Below, piece by piece: positions 17,451 through 26,087 of a stretch of DNA of 64,000 bases (positions are counted from its first letter, which is position 1; each line of letters opens with the position of its first letter). Made by a program: the position numbers and the translations under genes. Source of the stretch: Pseudomonas benzenivorans (GTDB lineage Bacteria; Pseudomonadota; Gammaproteobacteria; Pseudomonadales; Pseudomonadaceae); contig NZ_CP073346.1 of NCBI RefSeq assembly GCF_024397895.1, positions 310,001-374,000 of the forward strand. Reading direction: 5' to 3'. The notes below the pieces were generated by a model. It did not search any database and had not been told where the DNA came from. It worked only from the letters and a program-made list of their open reading frames with translations.

Positions 17451-17733
17451 AGTCATGAAGGTGTCGTATAGCCATCGCCTGGGCATCGCCGCCAACCGTT
17501 AGCTTTGTTCTTTTCCCGCAGTAGGCCGAAAGGATGTTAGTCGGTCTGTCGGCGTCGCCTCATCGTCGTTGGATCATTTCCAGCCATATGGGTAGTGAGC
17601 GGGAAGCGTCTGCTTTTGGCCGACAGCTGCCAAAATCATGAAAGGCAGAAATCGGCCAGAAGTGGTCAATCTGTCCTATAAATAAATCCGTCCCCTTTTG
17701 CTCAATCACTGGGCCCGAGCAATCATGCACGAA

Positions 17734-18306
17734 CTATCGAATTAGCTTGATGGCCTTGATGATCATTCCGATGGAAAACTTGGCAAGAGACCTAATTACC
17801 GGCTTGTCCTCGACGAACTTTGCCAGCTTAGGCCCTGTATGCCAGTACCAATCAATAAATGAACGACCCACCGCGCTTTTCGATAGCGTTTCATCCCTAA
17901 ATACGCGTAGATAATTTACATCCGGGTGATGCTCATCCTGATACGCAGCGGTTGCAACGAAGCACTTAGCACCCGACTTACTCTCGATGCGCATCGTACT
18001 ATTACCGCTCTTCACATCGGTAGTAACCTTCTGCGTCGTCAGCCGCCCGCTTTTTTCGAGCATGTTGAACGTGTCGACGTGGTCTTCAACAGTTTTCTTG
18101 GCGTGCACGTATTCGATGTTGAGTTCGTGTTGCTTAGACTCAAGCCGTAAAGCCTCATCCCCAGCCTTCTGCATCAGGTTATCAGCCTGTTCTTTTGACA
18201 GTCTGGACACGGCCTGGCCGATCAACGACCCAGCTTTCAGGCCGTTATCATGAAGCCCCACATTGCGATTTCCGGACGCGGATGGAATGTTTTTATTGTC
18301 ACTCAT
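17734..18306 (-). CDS. CFI-box C-terminal domain protein, second of a coupled pair
   Basis: Protein of 190 residues. The N-terminal part is polar and helical (about residues 30-85, rich in Glu, Lys and Gln, coiled-coil-like). The C-terminal part begins with KCFVATAAY (Cys115), followed by HPDVNYLRVFRDETL and GRSFIDWYWHTGP, the hallmark of the CFI-box-CTERM domain. The molecular role of that domain is not established to my knowledge. The ATG at 18306 overlaps the stop of the preceding gene (ATGAGTGA) and uses a GGAG inside it, so translation is coupled. No signal peptide is visible; the C-terminus is basic and mildly hydrophobic and might touch membranes. Confidence 0.7.
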   Translation of the reverse strand: MSDNKNIPSASGNRNVGLHDNGLKAGSLIGQAVSRLSKEQADNLMQKAGDEALRLESKQHELNIEYVHAKKTVEDHVDTFNMLEKSGRLTTQKVTTDVKSGNSTMRIESKSGAKCFVATAAYQDEHHPDVNYLRVFRDETLSKSAVGRSFIDWYWHTGPKLAKFVEDKPVIRSLAKFSIGMIIKAIKLIR

Positions 18307-19228
18307 GTCGTTCTCCATAGCGCTTCGCAAGCCCTGCAATAGCGCCAACAGCAAGCTTACTGGCCACTTTTAGCGGTTTATATTTCTGGATTACGTTGGC
18401 GATGGCCTCGCCGTGGGTGTAGTACCACACAATGAAGTCACGACCAGCAGGCCTGTGGATCAAGTAATCATCCCTCCATACCCGCAATGCACTCGTCTCC
18501 GGAGCATCTACTCCGAAGCAAACGGTTGCCACGAAACATTTCGACGGCGTGTACGCGACCACCGAGAGGGTGCTAACAGGCGTTTTCACTGAGTAGTTTG
18601 CAGACTTGACTTGACCGCTACTGATCGTGCGTTTCAGTAAGCTGACCTCCTTGATTGCATTTGCTCTCAAAAGGTCGGTTTCAGCTCGCGTAGCTTCCGC
18701 CAGCATTGCCCGCGCCGCTGTCATATCATCGTCATAGAGCCACTTCGCGGCCTCCATGACATGCTCTGGGATGAATGCCAGTGGATCTTCAGAGCGGAGG
18801 CTTTCAAGGGCGTCGTCGATCTGCCTGAAGCCTTCAGCCGGTTCTTTGATGTTGACCCTGATCGACTTGTACCCCCCGCTGCGCTTGTGCTTGCTCAGCA
18901 CCTTCAGAAGGATGTCATGACGCTGTTCAGGCTCAAGGTAGGGCTGAATAAGCTCAACCAGGCGCTCGAGTGTCTGGCCCGACAGCTTCGTTGATCCTGA
19001 TTTCCAGCTAGAGTAAGTCTTCCTAGCATAGCGCTCAGCAGCATCACCATGGATTGAGCCGTAATCGGACATCAGGCTATCGAGAGCATCTTTATCAAGC
19101 GCCAGGAATGCCTTACGCATGTCAGCTACAGCCCCGCCGAACAGGCCGGTTAGCGCGTCGTACCTAGTGGGTTTGCTGCTGTATCCGCGCCCCCTCCAGC
19201 TTCTGTATCTCCTGCCGTATCGCGCCAT
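18299..19228 (-). CDS. CFI-box C-terminal domain protein, first of a coupled pair
   Basis: Protein of 309 residues with a very basic N-terminus (MARYGRRYRSWRGRG), a helical middle, and a C-terminal CFI-box: KCFVATVCFG (Cys231), SALRVWRDDYL, then GRDFIVWYYTHGEAI. The middle holds a repeat-like helical region (residues 90-200) that could be a protein interaction surface. ATG 19228 is chosen because GGGGAGAGGC precedes it directly; nine extra residues to 19255 are unlikely. It overlaps the next CFI-box gene by 8 bases. Two consecutive genes sharing this rare C-terminal domain but differing in front suggest a two-component device. Function unknown. Confidence 0.7.
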   Translation of the reverse strand: MARYGRRYRSWRGRGYSSKPTRYDALTGLFGGAVADMRKAFLALDKDALDSLMSDYGSIHGDAAERYARKTYSSWKSGSTKLSGQTLERLVELIQPYLEPEQRHDILLKVLSKHKRSGGYKSIRVNIKEPAEGFRQIDDALESLRSEDPLAFIPEHVMEAAKWLYDDDMTAARAMLAEATRAETDLLRANAIKEVSLLKRTISSGQVKSANYSVKTPVSTLSVVAYTPSKCFVATVCFGVDAPETSALRVWRDDYLIHRPAGRDFIVWYYTHGEAIANVIQKYKPLKVASKLAVGAIAGLAKRYGERHE

Positions 19229-19342
19229 GCCTCTCCCCTTTCGGCAAACTGCCACAAGCTACCAAATTTGGATGCCAATGTGCCAGCAAGACAGATAGAA
19301 TCCAGTGAGGTTTGATATTTCAAATGAATACCGGAATTGTCA

Positions 19343-20005
19343 ATGTTAATTAGATATATCAGCTACATAGCTTTAGTATTTTCCGCCAACGCACTTTCCA
19401 GTGAAATGAACTGTAAGGTCATTGCGATAAGTGATGGAGACACTTTCACCTGCTTAACGGACGCAAAGAAAAGCATAAAGGTTAGACTGGCAGAAATTGA
19501 CACGCCAGAAAAAGCTCAGCCGTATGGCCAAAAATCAAAATCCGCACTAGCAAACTTTATATTTAAAAAGATAGTAACTGTATCTAGCCAAGGCAATGAC
19601 AGATACAACCGAACTATTGGAGCCGTCTACTTAGATGGCCTTTATGTAAATAGAGAAATGGTAAAGATCGGGGCGGCTTGGGTGTACAGACAGTACAACC
19701 GAGACAAATCGCTTCTCAAGGACGAAGAATGGGCACGAGCAGCCCGACTGGGGATTTGGTCTCAACCAGAAACCCAGATCGTGCCGCCGTGGGAATGGAG
19801 GAAAGCTGGTAAGGCATTGCAGCAGGCAGTGCAAGACTCAAAGTCGTCGTTAGCAGCTACCGCTTCCAGTTCTTGCGGAGCGAAGCGATATTGCACCCAG
19901 ATGTCATCGTGTGAGGAGGCGAAATTTCATCTCAAGTCGTGCGGGCTTAACTCACTCGACCGCGATGGCGATGGAGTGCCTTGCGAAAATCTTTGCGCTC
20001 GGTAA
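19343..20005 (+). CDS. secreted thermonuclease (SNase) with Excalibur domain
   Basis: Nuclease of 220 residues predicted to act outside the cytoplasm. Residues 1-20 form a signal peptide (MLIRYISYIALVFSANALSS). The SNase domain shows DGDTFTC, RLAEIDTPEKAQPYG with the catalytic Arg and Glu/Asp, NDRYNRTIG and the second Arg in ARAARLGIW. The C-terminus is an Excalibur calcium-binding module with paired cysteines and DRDGDGVPCE. ATG 19343 is preferred over the in-frame TTG at 19337. The 5' half is noticeably AT-rich against the surrounding genes, a sign of recent transfer. It is divergent from the CFI-box pair, with 114 bp between them. Confidence 0.88.
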   Translation: MLIRYISYIALVFSANALSSEMNCKVIAISDGDTFTCLTDAKKSIKVRLAEIDTPEKAQPYGQKSKSALANFIFKKIVTVSSQGNDRYNRTIGAVYLDGLYVNREMVKIGAAWVYRQYNRDKSLLKDEEWARAARLGIWSQPETQIVPPWEWRKAGKALQQAVQDSKSSLAATASSSCGAKRYCTQMSSCEEAKFHLKSCGLNSLDRDGDGVPCENLCAR

Positions 20006-20009
20006 ATAG

Positions 20010-20144
20010 GGCTTCACCTTTCTCGACCCCAGCGCTAAGGAAACCGGCGGCCACGGTATGGATGCGGTGTTCGACGCTATCGGCGGCAACACACTGACGC
20101 GTAGCCCCGATGCGCTCGCACAACTGGGCCGCGTGACCTCGTGA
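20010..20144 (+). pseudogene. fragment of a zinc-type quinone oxidoreductase / alcohol dehydrogenase
   Basis: A short open stretch without a start encodes [20 protein letters not shown] and ends at 20144. It matches the part of the MDR (quinone oxidoreductase) fold just after the Rossmann motif. Both the catalytic and C-terminal parts are missing, so this is a gene fossil lying directly behind the nuclease gene. Confidence 0.5.
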
Positions 20145-20319
20145 GGACCGCAAGCCCCGTAAGAAAAGACCGACCACCTCAGCTGCTAGGCGAGGCATCT
20201 CCACCCCTGGGCATTCCCGGCTGCATCTGCCGAATGATTGTCGTTTTGGCGGCTGCTGTAGAATCCACGATCCGGGGGATTCCCAAACAGTGTAGACGTC
20301 GAGTCACAAGGAATTTTTG

Positions 20320-20685
20320 ATGCTGAGCAAAGGGCAACGGCTTGAACTCTTTTACGAGGCGCTGAAGAAGGCACCTCGTCCATCCAGCCCTCAGGAGTCG
20401 AGAGCTACTGCTGCGAGGGTCCTGGAGCAGATAGAGAATGAGCACGCTCCCGACGGCGAGAGGAAAATGACGGTTCCGGAGTTAGAGCACAGGTTTAATG
20501 TTCCGTATGGCAGAGGTGGCGTCTACATCCCGCTTATCGACGGCGAGATCCACATCAACGCCACTGGCGCGACCGGCTATCACGACTCCAACAATGGTAT
20601 ACCCTTGTATCGACTGGTGCTGGAGTCTGCCGACGGCACTCCTTTCGAGCCGATCCCTGACTTCAAATATCCATTCCCCTCTTGA
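20320..20685 (+). CDS. hypothetical protein, 121 residues
   Basis: Small soluble protein with a charged helical N-terminus (MLSKGQRLELFYEALKKAP). That opening resembles small proteins encoded near polymorphic toxins in Pseudomonas. A beta-rich half follows, with GRGGVYIPLIDGEIHIN and a proline-rich end. ATG 20320 follows AAGGA at 7 bases, and a TAGAAT box at 20259-20264 could be its -10. It stands alone between two fossil stretches. An immunity or toxin role is only a possibility from the N-terminal resemblance. Confidence 0.55.
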   Translation: MLSKGQRLELFYEALKKAPRPSSPQESRATAARVLEQIENEHAPDGERKMTVPELEHRFNVPYGRGGVYIPLIDGEIHINATGATGYHDSNNGIPLYRLVLESADGTPFEPIPDFKYPFPS

Positions 20686-21063
20686 AGTCTGAGTCCTCCT
20701 GCCGCACAGCGCCGCCAACGGCGGTGCCTATCTGATCAACGCCACAGACCAGCCCCCCAGGCTCACCTCGAAGGCCATACGGCTTCACGACATTCACCGT
20801 GGTCATGCGTTTCCGGCGCTTCTCGTTACCAGCACTGTGCTCGGCAAGCTCCTGCAGCGCCTGAGGCTCCAGCAGTTCCCGCAACGGGGTCAGATCGTAG
20901 AGATTGGTTTCACTTCGATCGTGAGTGCGATGCGCTGTTGAGTGCATGCATGGCGATTGACGAGTCTCTGACCCTGCTGTCGGGTCTCGAGGCCTGGGGG
21001 CTGGTCCCTGTCGTTACGGCCTGATGAGCAACGGTGCTCAGTTGCTGCGCCTCCGCAAAACCG
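20686..21063. other. intergenic stretch with no supported gene
   Basis: 378 bp. A minus-strand frame at 20663-20947 gives a charged peptide I cannot match and overlaps the end of the preceding gene. A short plus-strand frame near 20950-21024 is also unsupported. The stretch may hold gene debris, as do several others in this region. Confidence 0.4.
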
Positions 21064-22026
21064 TCAGGTAAAGTGGAAATACTGCGGGTAGACGGTGTTC
21101 AGATAGCCCTTGCACCGGCCGGCGATGAAGGCGTGAGCCTCCTGCAGGCTCATGGCCGTTTCAGTGTTCTCACGCTCGCTCAGCGCCTTCAGACCGTGAC
21201 GCGCGTCGTAGCCCACGAGCGAGAAATTGTTGGCGTTGTTGGTGAATCTGCCTCTTTCGGCCTTTGTTCCAGGGATCTCCTTCCCCTTGAGCTTTGCATG
21301 GGTTTCCATCGTTTCAAGCAACTTGTAATAGTTGGACCAGCTTGCCTCGAATCCGAGGTACTTCAGCATCATGTAGATGTCCTCATTTTCGGTGGCGAGG
21401 ACCAGCAACCCCAGGCGAGGTGACATCTGCAGGGCCTTGCCCAGCTGTTCTTCCCACTTGTGCTGATGCATGCGTGGCCGGCCCAACAGTGCAATCACCC
21501 GTGCCTGCTGCCTACGACTTACCCTCTTTCCGAGAAAGTAGATCTCACGAATAGATTGTTTCCTTGCCTGGAAGGAGAACAGCTCGTTGGCACCGTTGAA
21601 GATGTTCACCAGCTCATAGGCCAGCTGCCAAATTACCTCTGGGTCCCGCTGATCATTGAAGTACAGCGAGTTGAAGCTGTAGTCATTGCTTGGGCAGTCA
21701 TTCACGTGATCTATCCCACCCCAGATTCTGAAGTAGTCCGGTGAACCACCACGGCCAGTCATGCCGTAGAGATCCTGGCCATCACCGGTTAACTCAACCT
21801 CCCAGTCTTCTTGCTTGAAAGGCGCTTCGTAGCCAGCCTTGGCATCGGCAAAGGCATCACTTGTAGTATCCAACTGGGTAAGCGGCGTCCCGTGCACTGC
21901 TAACTCCTGACCACGCAGAAACATCTTTGTAGCCGCGTCCTTTGCATCACACACAGTCATTCGCACACCGTCACGAACAACGAAATCTTCTTGGCTATCG
22001 GTCGCCGCGTGTGGGTTTTCGATCAT
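21064..22026 (-). CDS. hypothetical protein, 320 residues
   Basis: Soluble protein without signal peptide or membrane segment. The C-terminus has the pattern GRFTNNANNFSLVGYDARHG followed by MSLQEAHAFI. It recalls a conserved tail found in uncharacterised bacterial proteins (TAN....ARHG....M.L.EA). The middle (about residues 130-210) is helical and rich in Arg and Lys. The gene is isolated, reads leftward and has ATG 22026. I do not know the function. Its place between nuclease and helicase genes fits a cargo or defence gene. Confidence 0.6.
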   Translation of the reverse strand: MIENPHAATDSQEDFVVRDGVRMTVCDAKDAATKMFLRGQELAVHGTPLTQLDTTSDAFADAKAGYEAPFKQEDWEVELTGDGQDLYGMTGRGGSPDYFRIWGGIDHVNDCPSNDYSFNSLYFNDQRDPEVIWQLAYELVNIFNGANELFSFQARKQSIREIYFLGKRVSRRQQARVIALLGRPRMHQHKWEEQLGKALQMSPRLGLLVLATENEDIYMMLKYLGFEASWSNYYKLLETMETHAKLKGKEIPGTKAERGRFTNNANNFSLVGYDARHGLKALSERENTETAMSLQEAHAFIAGRCKGYLNTVYPQYFHFT

Positions 22027-22261
22027 TCAGTCACCAGTCTTGCGGCATCTGTCATTGAGTTAGGGAAAAGGGCCATATGCTGCAGGTAACGTTCCTGCTA
22101 GGACGGCTGACTTAGCTGAGTATGATGGCATCTTTGGACGGACTCACGCGACGCTTCCACCTACCCAAGCAATTGCTGGTGGGCCCACCGATCCAACCTT
22201 CGGAGCTTTCGACGCGGGAGACGATCAACATCATATTCAGGGCCTGCGGGGCAAATTCGTC

Positions 22262-22560
22262 ATGGCCGGCACAAAAACTCAAAACCCAGTAAGGGTCAAA
22301 CCGCGACTGGTGAGCCTAGCGACCAAGTCACCGGCCGACGGGGCGTGGCGCTGGGAGATCAAAATCGATGGTTTTCGATTTTAGGCACGCATCGATGGCC
22401 GGGTCGTGCAGCTGTTCACCAAGAATGGCCATGATTGGACGAACAAGGTGCCCCGCCTCGCACTTAGCCTGGCCCGGCTGGCAGTGCACTCAGCCTGCTT
22501 GGACGGCGAAATTGTGTTTCAGCAAGAGGATGGTCGGCCTTCGATTCCGGCCAGACCCTC
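22262..22560 (+). pseudogene. remnant of an ATP-dependent DNA ligase (LigD ligase domain)
   Basis: The frame encodes ligase motif I with the adenylated lysine (WRWEIKIDGFRF), then after an in-frame TAG at 22382-22384 continues with ARIDGRVVQLFTKNGHDWTN and LDGEIVF. This is the first third of the ligase domain of LigD-type proteins. The stop codon and the loss of everything after about 22560 show it is dead. The remaining stretches 22027-22261 and 22561-22816 hold no supported gene. Confidence 0.7.
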
Positions 22561-22816
22561 TATTGGTTCTGGCCGACTCCGGGCTTTCATGACCGGTAGC
22601 TGTCGGCCAATTGCGGTCGGTCGGTGTCGAGTGGAACTGATAAGGAGGGTAACAACCCCGAATCACAAGTCGACAGCCCCCGGCCGTCGATGCATCGGTA
22701 CGCAATGTCCTCTTATTATCCAATCAACCATAACCCCCACGCCTCTAGGGAGTCCTGCTCCGAAATGCGCACCAGGGGGCTTTCTGCCCAGCGGTCCTCG
22801 AACTAGAGGCGCCGAT

Positions 22817-24076
22817 CTAGGTGAACGGAGGCGCAGCCATAGCTCGCGCGCTCTGAACCAGGACCAAACACTGTCCTTTCGCTCGCGTGATCGCATTGTA
22901 AAGAAGTCGCCTTTTTTGGATCTCGTCGCCCCCAATCGCTGCAGGCCAAAGTACAAGCACCAAATCAAACTCACGATTTTTTGCGCCATGTACCGTCAGG
23001 GCTCGAATCCCAGCACCATCATTGCCTGCAAGCCGCCGCTGATTAGAAAACGCCTGGCGGATCGTTTCTTCCATTTCCTGGCGGGAAAATGTGGTCCGCC
23101 CTTTGGTTCTTCGTTGCCGATCGACCCAGCGGATAAAATCTTGAGCAATGCCTCGCGGTTTCCCATCCATCAACGCTAGGGCTTCAATGACGCTAGCATG
23201 ATCGGGCAACGCCAACTCTTCGATGAAGGCTTCAGAACGAACCGACTCCGACTGCTCCAAGATTACATGGTGCGGGCCATTTCCTTTTTTGGTGATGCGA
23301 GTCTCTACCCACTCGCGTACTGCGTGAGCGAAGGTGCCCATTGTCGGAGTGATGATCGCAATTCTATTGCCGACTCTGTTCCAACTGATCGCATTAGATA
23401 TCCAGGTGCCCGCTAACCTAGCGTTCGCAGTTGCTACCACCTTGAATTGGCCGGAGCTTCGAGGCGCCTGCCCAGATCTGAGCGCCCTTGCAGCAGCAAG
23501 TAGATCACGGTCGTTCGTACGCCTAGGTTGATCCAAGGTGACCTCGTTTCCAACGGCGGCGAGCCATTCACACGCTAAATTTGGACGAAGCTCCTCCATC
23601 AGACACTGAAACTCATCGGACGCAACAAGCAACTCCACATGCGCTGCGAGCGATTGAACAATGGCAAGTCGACTGGGGGTTAGGTCTTGCGCCTCATCAA
23701 CCACCACGACAGGGAATGCGCCGGCGACCCAACGGGCAACTTCGTCACGGGCGATCAGCTCTGACGCCAAGCCGCAAATTCGTTCGTATTCACCGACCTC
23801 AGGAAACTCCGCACCCAAGTGATTAATCAGCGCTCTCCACCGACTTACCACCCGCCATGCGAAGCTGTCGAGGGTGCTGCATTCGTAGCGACGATTAAGC
23901 CCGACGACTCCTGCCAAGCGATCATCCAGCCGTCGCCTTGAACCATGCATGAATGTGAGGGCAAGAACTCTTTGGCCCTCACGCAGCGGTTCATCTGCCA
24001 ACTGTGCCGTGAGCGAGGACATAAGTTGAAAGGTTTTGCCACAACCCGCAGGTCCTGAAAAAGATCTGACGGTCAT
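22817..24076 (-). CDS. UvrD-like helicase, Gabija GajB-like
   Basis: Superfamily 1 helicase-like protein of 419 residues. Motifs in order: Walker A GPAGCGKT at residues 8-15, motif II VVVDEAQDLTP with DEAQ at 127-130, motif III-like LLVASDEFQ, DQPRRTN, motif V ALTVHGAKNREFDLVLV and motif VI LLYNAITRAKGQ. It is shorter than typical GajB (about 490 residues) and much shorter than UvrD. The ATG overlaps the stop of the OLD-nuclease gene by four bases (ATGA), so the two are translated together. In Gabija, GajB associates with GajA and is thought to sense or process DNA during infection. Confidence 0.7.
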   Translation of the reverse strand: MTVRSFSGPAGCGKTFQLMSSLTAQLADEPLREGQRVLALTFMHGSRRRLDDRLAGVVGLNRRYECSTLDSFAWRVVSRWRALINHLGAEFPEVGEYERICGLASELIARDEVARWVAGAFPVVVVDEAQDLTPSRLAIVQSLAAHVELLVASDEFQCLMEELRPNLACEWLAAVGNEVTLDQPRRTNDRDLLAAARALRSGQAPRSSGQFKVVATANARLAGTWISNAISWNRVGNRIAIITPTMGTFAHAVREWVETRITKKGNGPHHVILEQSESVRSEAFIEELALPDHASVIEALALMDGKPRGIAQDFIRWVDRQRRTKGRTTFSRQEMEETIRQAFSNQRRLAGNDGAGIRALTVHGAKNREFDLVLVLWPAAIGGDEIQKRRLLYNAITRAKGQCLVLVQSARAMAAPPFT

Positions 24077-25860
24077 CGGTGGAATACCCAGGCACCATCG
24101 TCGCCTTGGGTGAAATGGCGGTTCGGACTAGCGGCACAGGTCAGTGCCAATGTACTAAACAGGTCAGCGGCTCTAAGACGGCATTCCACAGAGTTAACGA
24201 TAGCGTCCGCTAATGCCTCATAGCAGATCACATCCATTTTCTTCAGTTTCAGATGTACCACGATATCTTCAGCGGATGTCGGTGGGACGTTAGGCACATC
24301 GCTTAGCATATGCACCATTTGCTCTTCGTCGGCCTCAAGGATCCATCCGATGACATCTTCGATCATCTCGCCATCTGCCCAGCGAATGATCACTGGTGGG
24401 GGAGTTTGTGTTTCTCGTAGCCCCCTTGTGTAACGGTGCCCATCTGCGTCGCCATCGACAAGGCAGCAGACGCGCTGATGCGTGGTAGACAGAAGCTGGT
24501 AGGTTTCGACTACTTTTGCATCTTCCGTTGGCACGACCCCAACCTGGAGGCCGAACATCGCATCCATACCCGTTGACCATCCCTCGCTCAGCATCAATGG
24601 GCGAAGCACCGTTTTCAATAACTGAAAGTCCGCTCGCCCCTCGGGCACAAGTACGCAAGGGTGCATGAGCGCCGAAAGTACATCCACACGGCTCTGCTGG
24701 AAGAACTTGCGCTTCCAGTTTGGCGCTTGGGGCGGGAGTTTTTCAGGTAAGAATGGCAGTGCCGATAGCTGCCCGTCCACGTTACGGAGGATCAACACCG
24801 ATGTGGGATCGGACACCGCAGCGATAAGCGGTGAATGAGTGGTAACAAAAGTCTGAGTGGAAAGCGCTTGGACGCGCTGAACCAACTGTTGCTGGCCTGC
24901 TGGCGGTAGGTGTAGCTCAGGCTCCTCCAAAGCCATCAGAAAACCTTCACCAGCAGCGGCTCGACCTCTGCCGAGCTCTAGTAGCAACAACAACCCTTGG
25001 AGCGATATTAGGCCACTGCCTTGCCGGGCCGCAGGCACCCCCAGTCCTTCGCCGACCGCGAAATGCGCCGCGACGGAGTCCAGCAGGGATCGACTGTCGG
25101 TACTGGTTACCCTCAACTGAACAGAAGGCGCATTGGGAATGCACTTTGCCAACTCAGAGTTGACGTTCTCGATGAGCGTAGCAATTTGCCGATCATTTTC
25201 GATTGGAATTGCCGGTCTTCTCAGCCGATCCCGCTCTGAAAGTATTGCGGATGAAGGTTGCGCCGCCGCTGCCTGCAAGGTTCGGCGGAACAACTCGCTA
25301 CCCCATGAGAAAACCTTGTCCCAAGTCCGGCTAGCCCTCACAAGATAAAAGCCCATTTCCTTGATGAGCTTGGGCGGCACGCCCACAGGCGCATCGTCTG
25401 CAAATGGGTCCATAGGGTTATCATGGTCATGGAAATACCTGACCATTTCGACGCTCAGCGAATCGCGGTCGAAGTACGCTTGAGCGCCGATTTGGCAACA
25501 CAACATCGAAGCCTGGTCGGTCCGTACGGGACTCACAGTACCGGTGGTCTCATCAATCCATTTTGGAACGCCCCGGCCGTCTCGAAACCAGTCCAGGTGA
25601 TCACCTGGATCCTGGGAGGGAAACCCCATGACAGTCGCGACAAGCTTGACCCGATCCTCAGGTTGGGGATCCGAGCCGAAGAAATCGTGTTCGGTAAGCT
25701 CTCGTATCATCCGCTCTCGGCCGAATAGCAACGTGAGCGCTTCGATTACGGTGGTTTTCCCGGTGTTGTTAGCGCCGATCAACACGGTGTGCTGCTTGAA
25801 ATGAACAGTTCCTTGGCGAATACCCCGGAAATTTGAAATCTCAAGGATTGCAACTCTCAT
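24073..25860 (-). CDS. OLD-family ATP-dependent endonuclease, Gabija GajA-like
   Basis: Predicted nuclease of 595 residues. The N-terminal ABC-type ATPase shows Walker A GANNTGKT (residues 29-36), a signature-like GSGLISLQG near 281, Walker B FLMALEEPELHL (307-318) and the H-loop VTTHSP (339-344). The C-terminal TOPRIM nuclease domain shows its glutamate in VLVPEGRAD (Glu407) and the DxDxD cluster in LVDGDADG (469-473). Length and domain order match GajA; a UvrD-like gene directly downstream is the diagnostic context for Gabija (class 2 OLD). AGGAG lies five bases before ATG 25860. An OLD system outside Gabija is the main alternative. Confidence 0.75.
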   Translation of the reverse strand: MRVAILEISNFRGIRQGTVHFKQHTVLIGANNTGKTTVIEALTLLFGRERMIRELTEHDFFGSDPQPEDRVKLVATVMGFPSQDPGDHLDWFRDGRGVPKWIDETTGTVSPVRTDQASMLCCQIGAQAYFDRDSLSVEMVRYFHDHDNPMDPFADDAPVGVPPKLIKEMGFYLVRASRTWDKVFSWGSELFRRTLQAAAAQPSSAILSERDRLRRPAIPIENDRQIATLIENVNSELAKCIPNAPSVQLRVTSTDSRSLLDSVAAHFAVGEGLGVPAARQGSGLISLQGLLLLLELGRGRAAAGEGFLMALEEPELHLPPAGQQQLVQRVQALSTQTFVTTHSPLIAAVSDPTSVLILRNVDGQLSALPFLPEKLPPQAPNWKRKFFQQSRVDVLSALMHPCVLVPEGRADFQLLKTVLRPLMLSEGWSTGMDAMFGLQVGVVPTEDAKVVETYQLLSTTHQRVCCLVDGDADGHRYTRGLRETQTPPPVIIRWADGEMIEDVIGWILEADEEQMVHMLSDVPNVPPTSAEDIVVHLKLKKMDVICYEALADAIVNSVECRLRAADLFSTLALTCAASPNRHFTQGDDGAWVFHR

Positions 25861-26087
25861 CCCAACTCCTTTTATCAGATAACTACCAGGGCTTTACATT
25901 CCATTAGCGAGTGTATCGCTTGCGCTGGAGCGAGTGCGGAGCCTATCGGTTCCGAACATCTCTTCAGGGCCTTCAAATTTGCGCGAGCAATGGCAATGGG
26001 CTATTAGATTAAGCTCAATGACACATGGCAGATCGTCACAGAGGTACAGGAAGTTCGATCTGACAGAGACAACAGGGAGAGCAAAAT

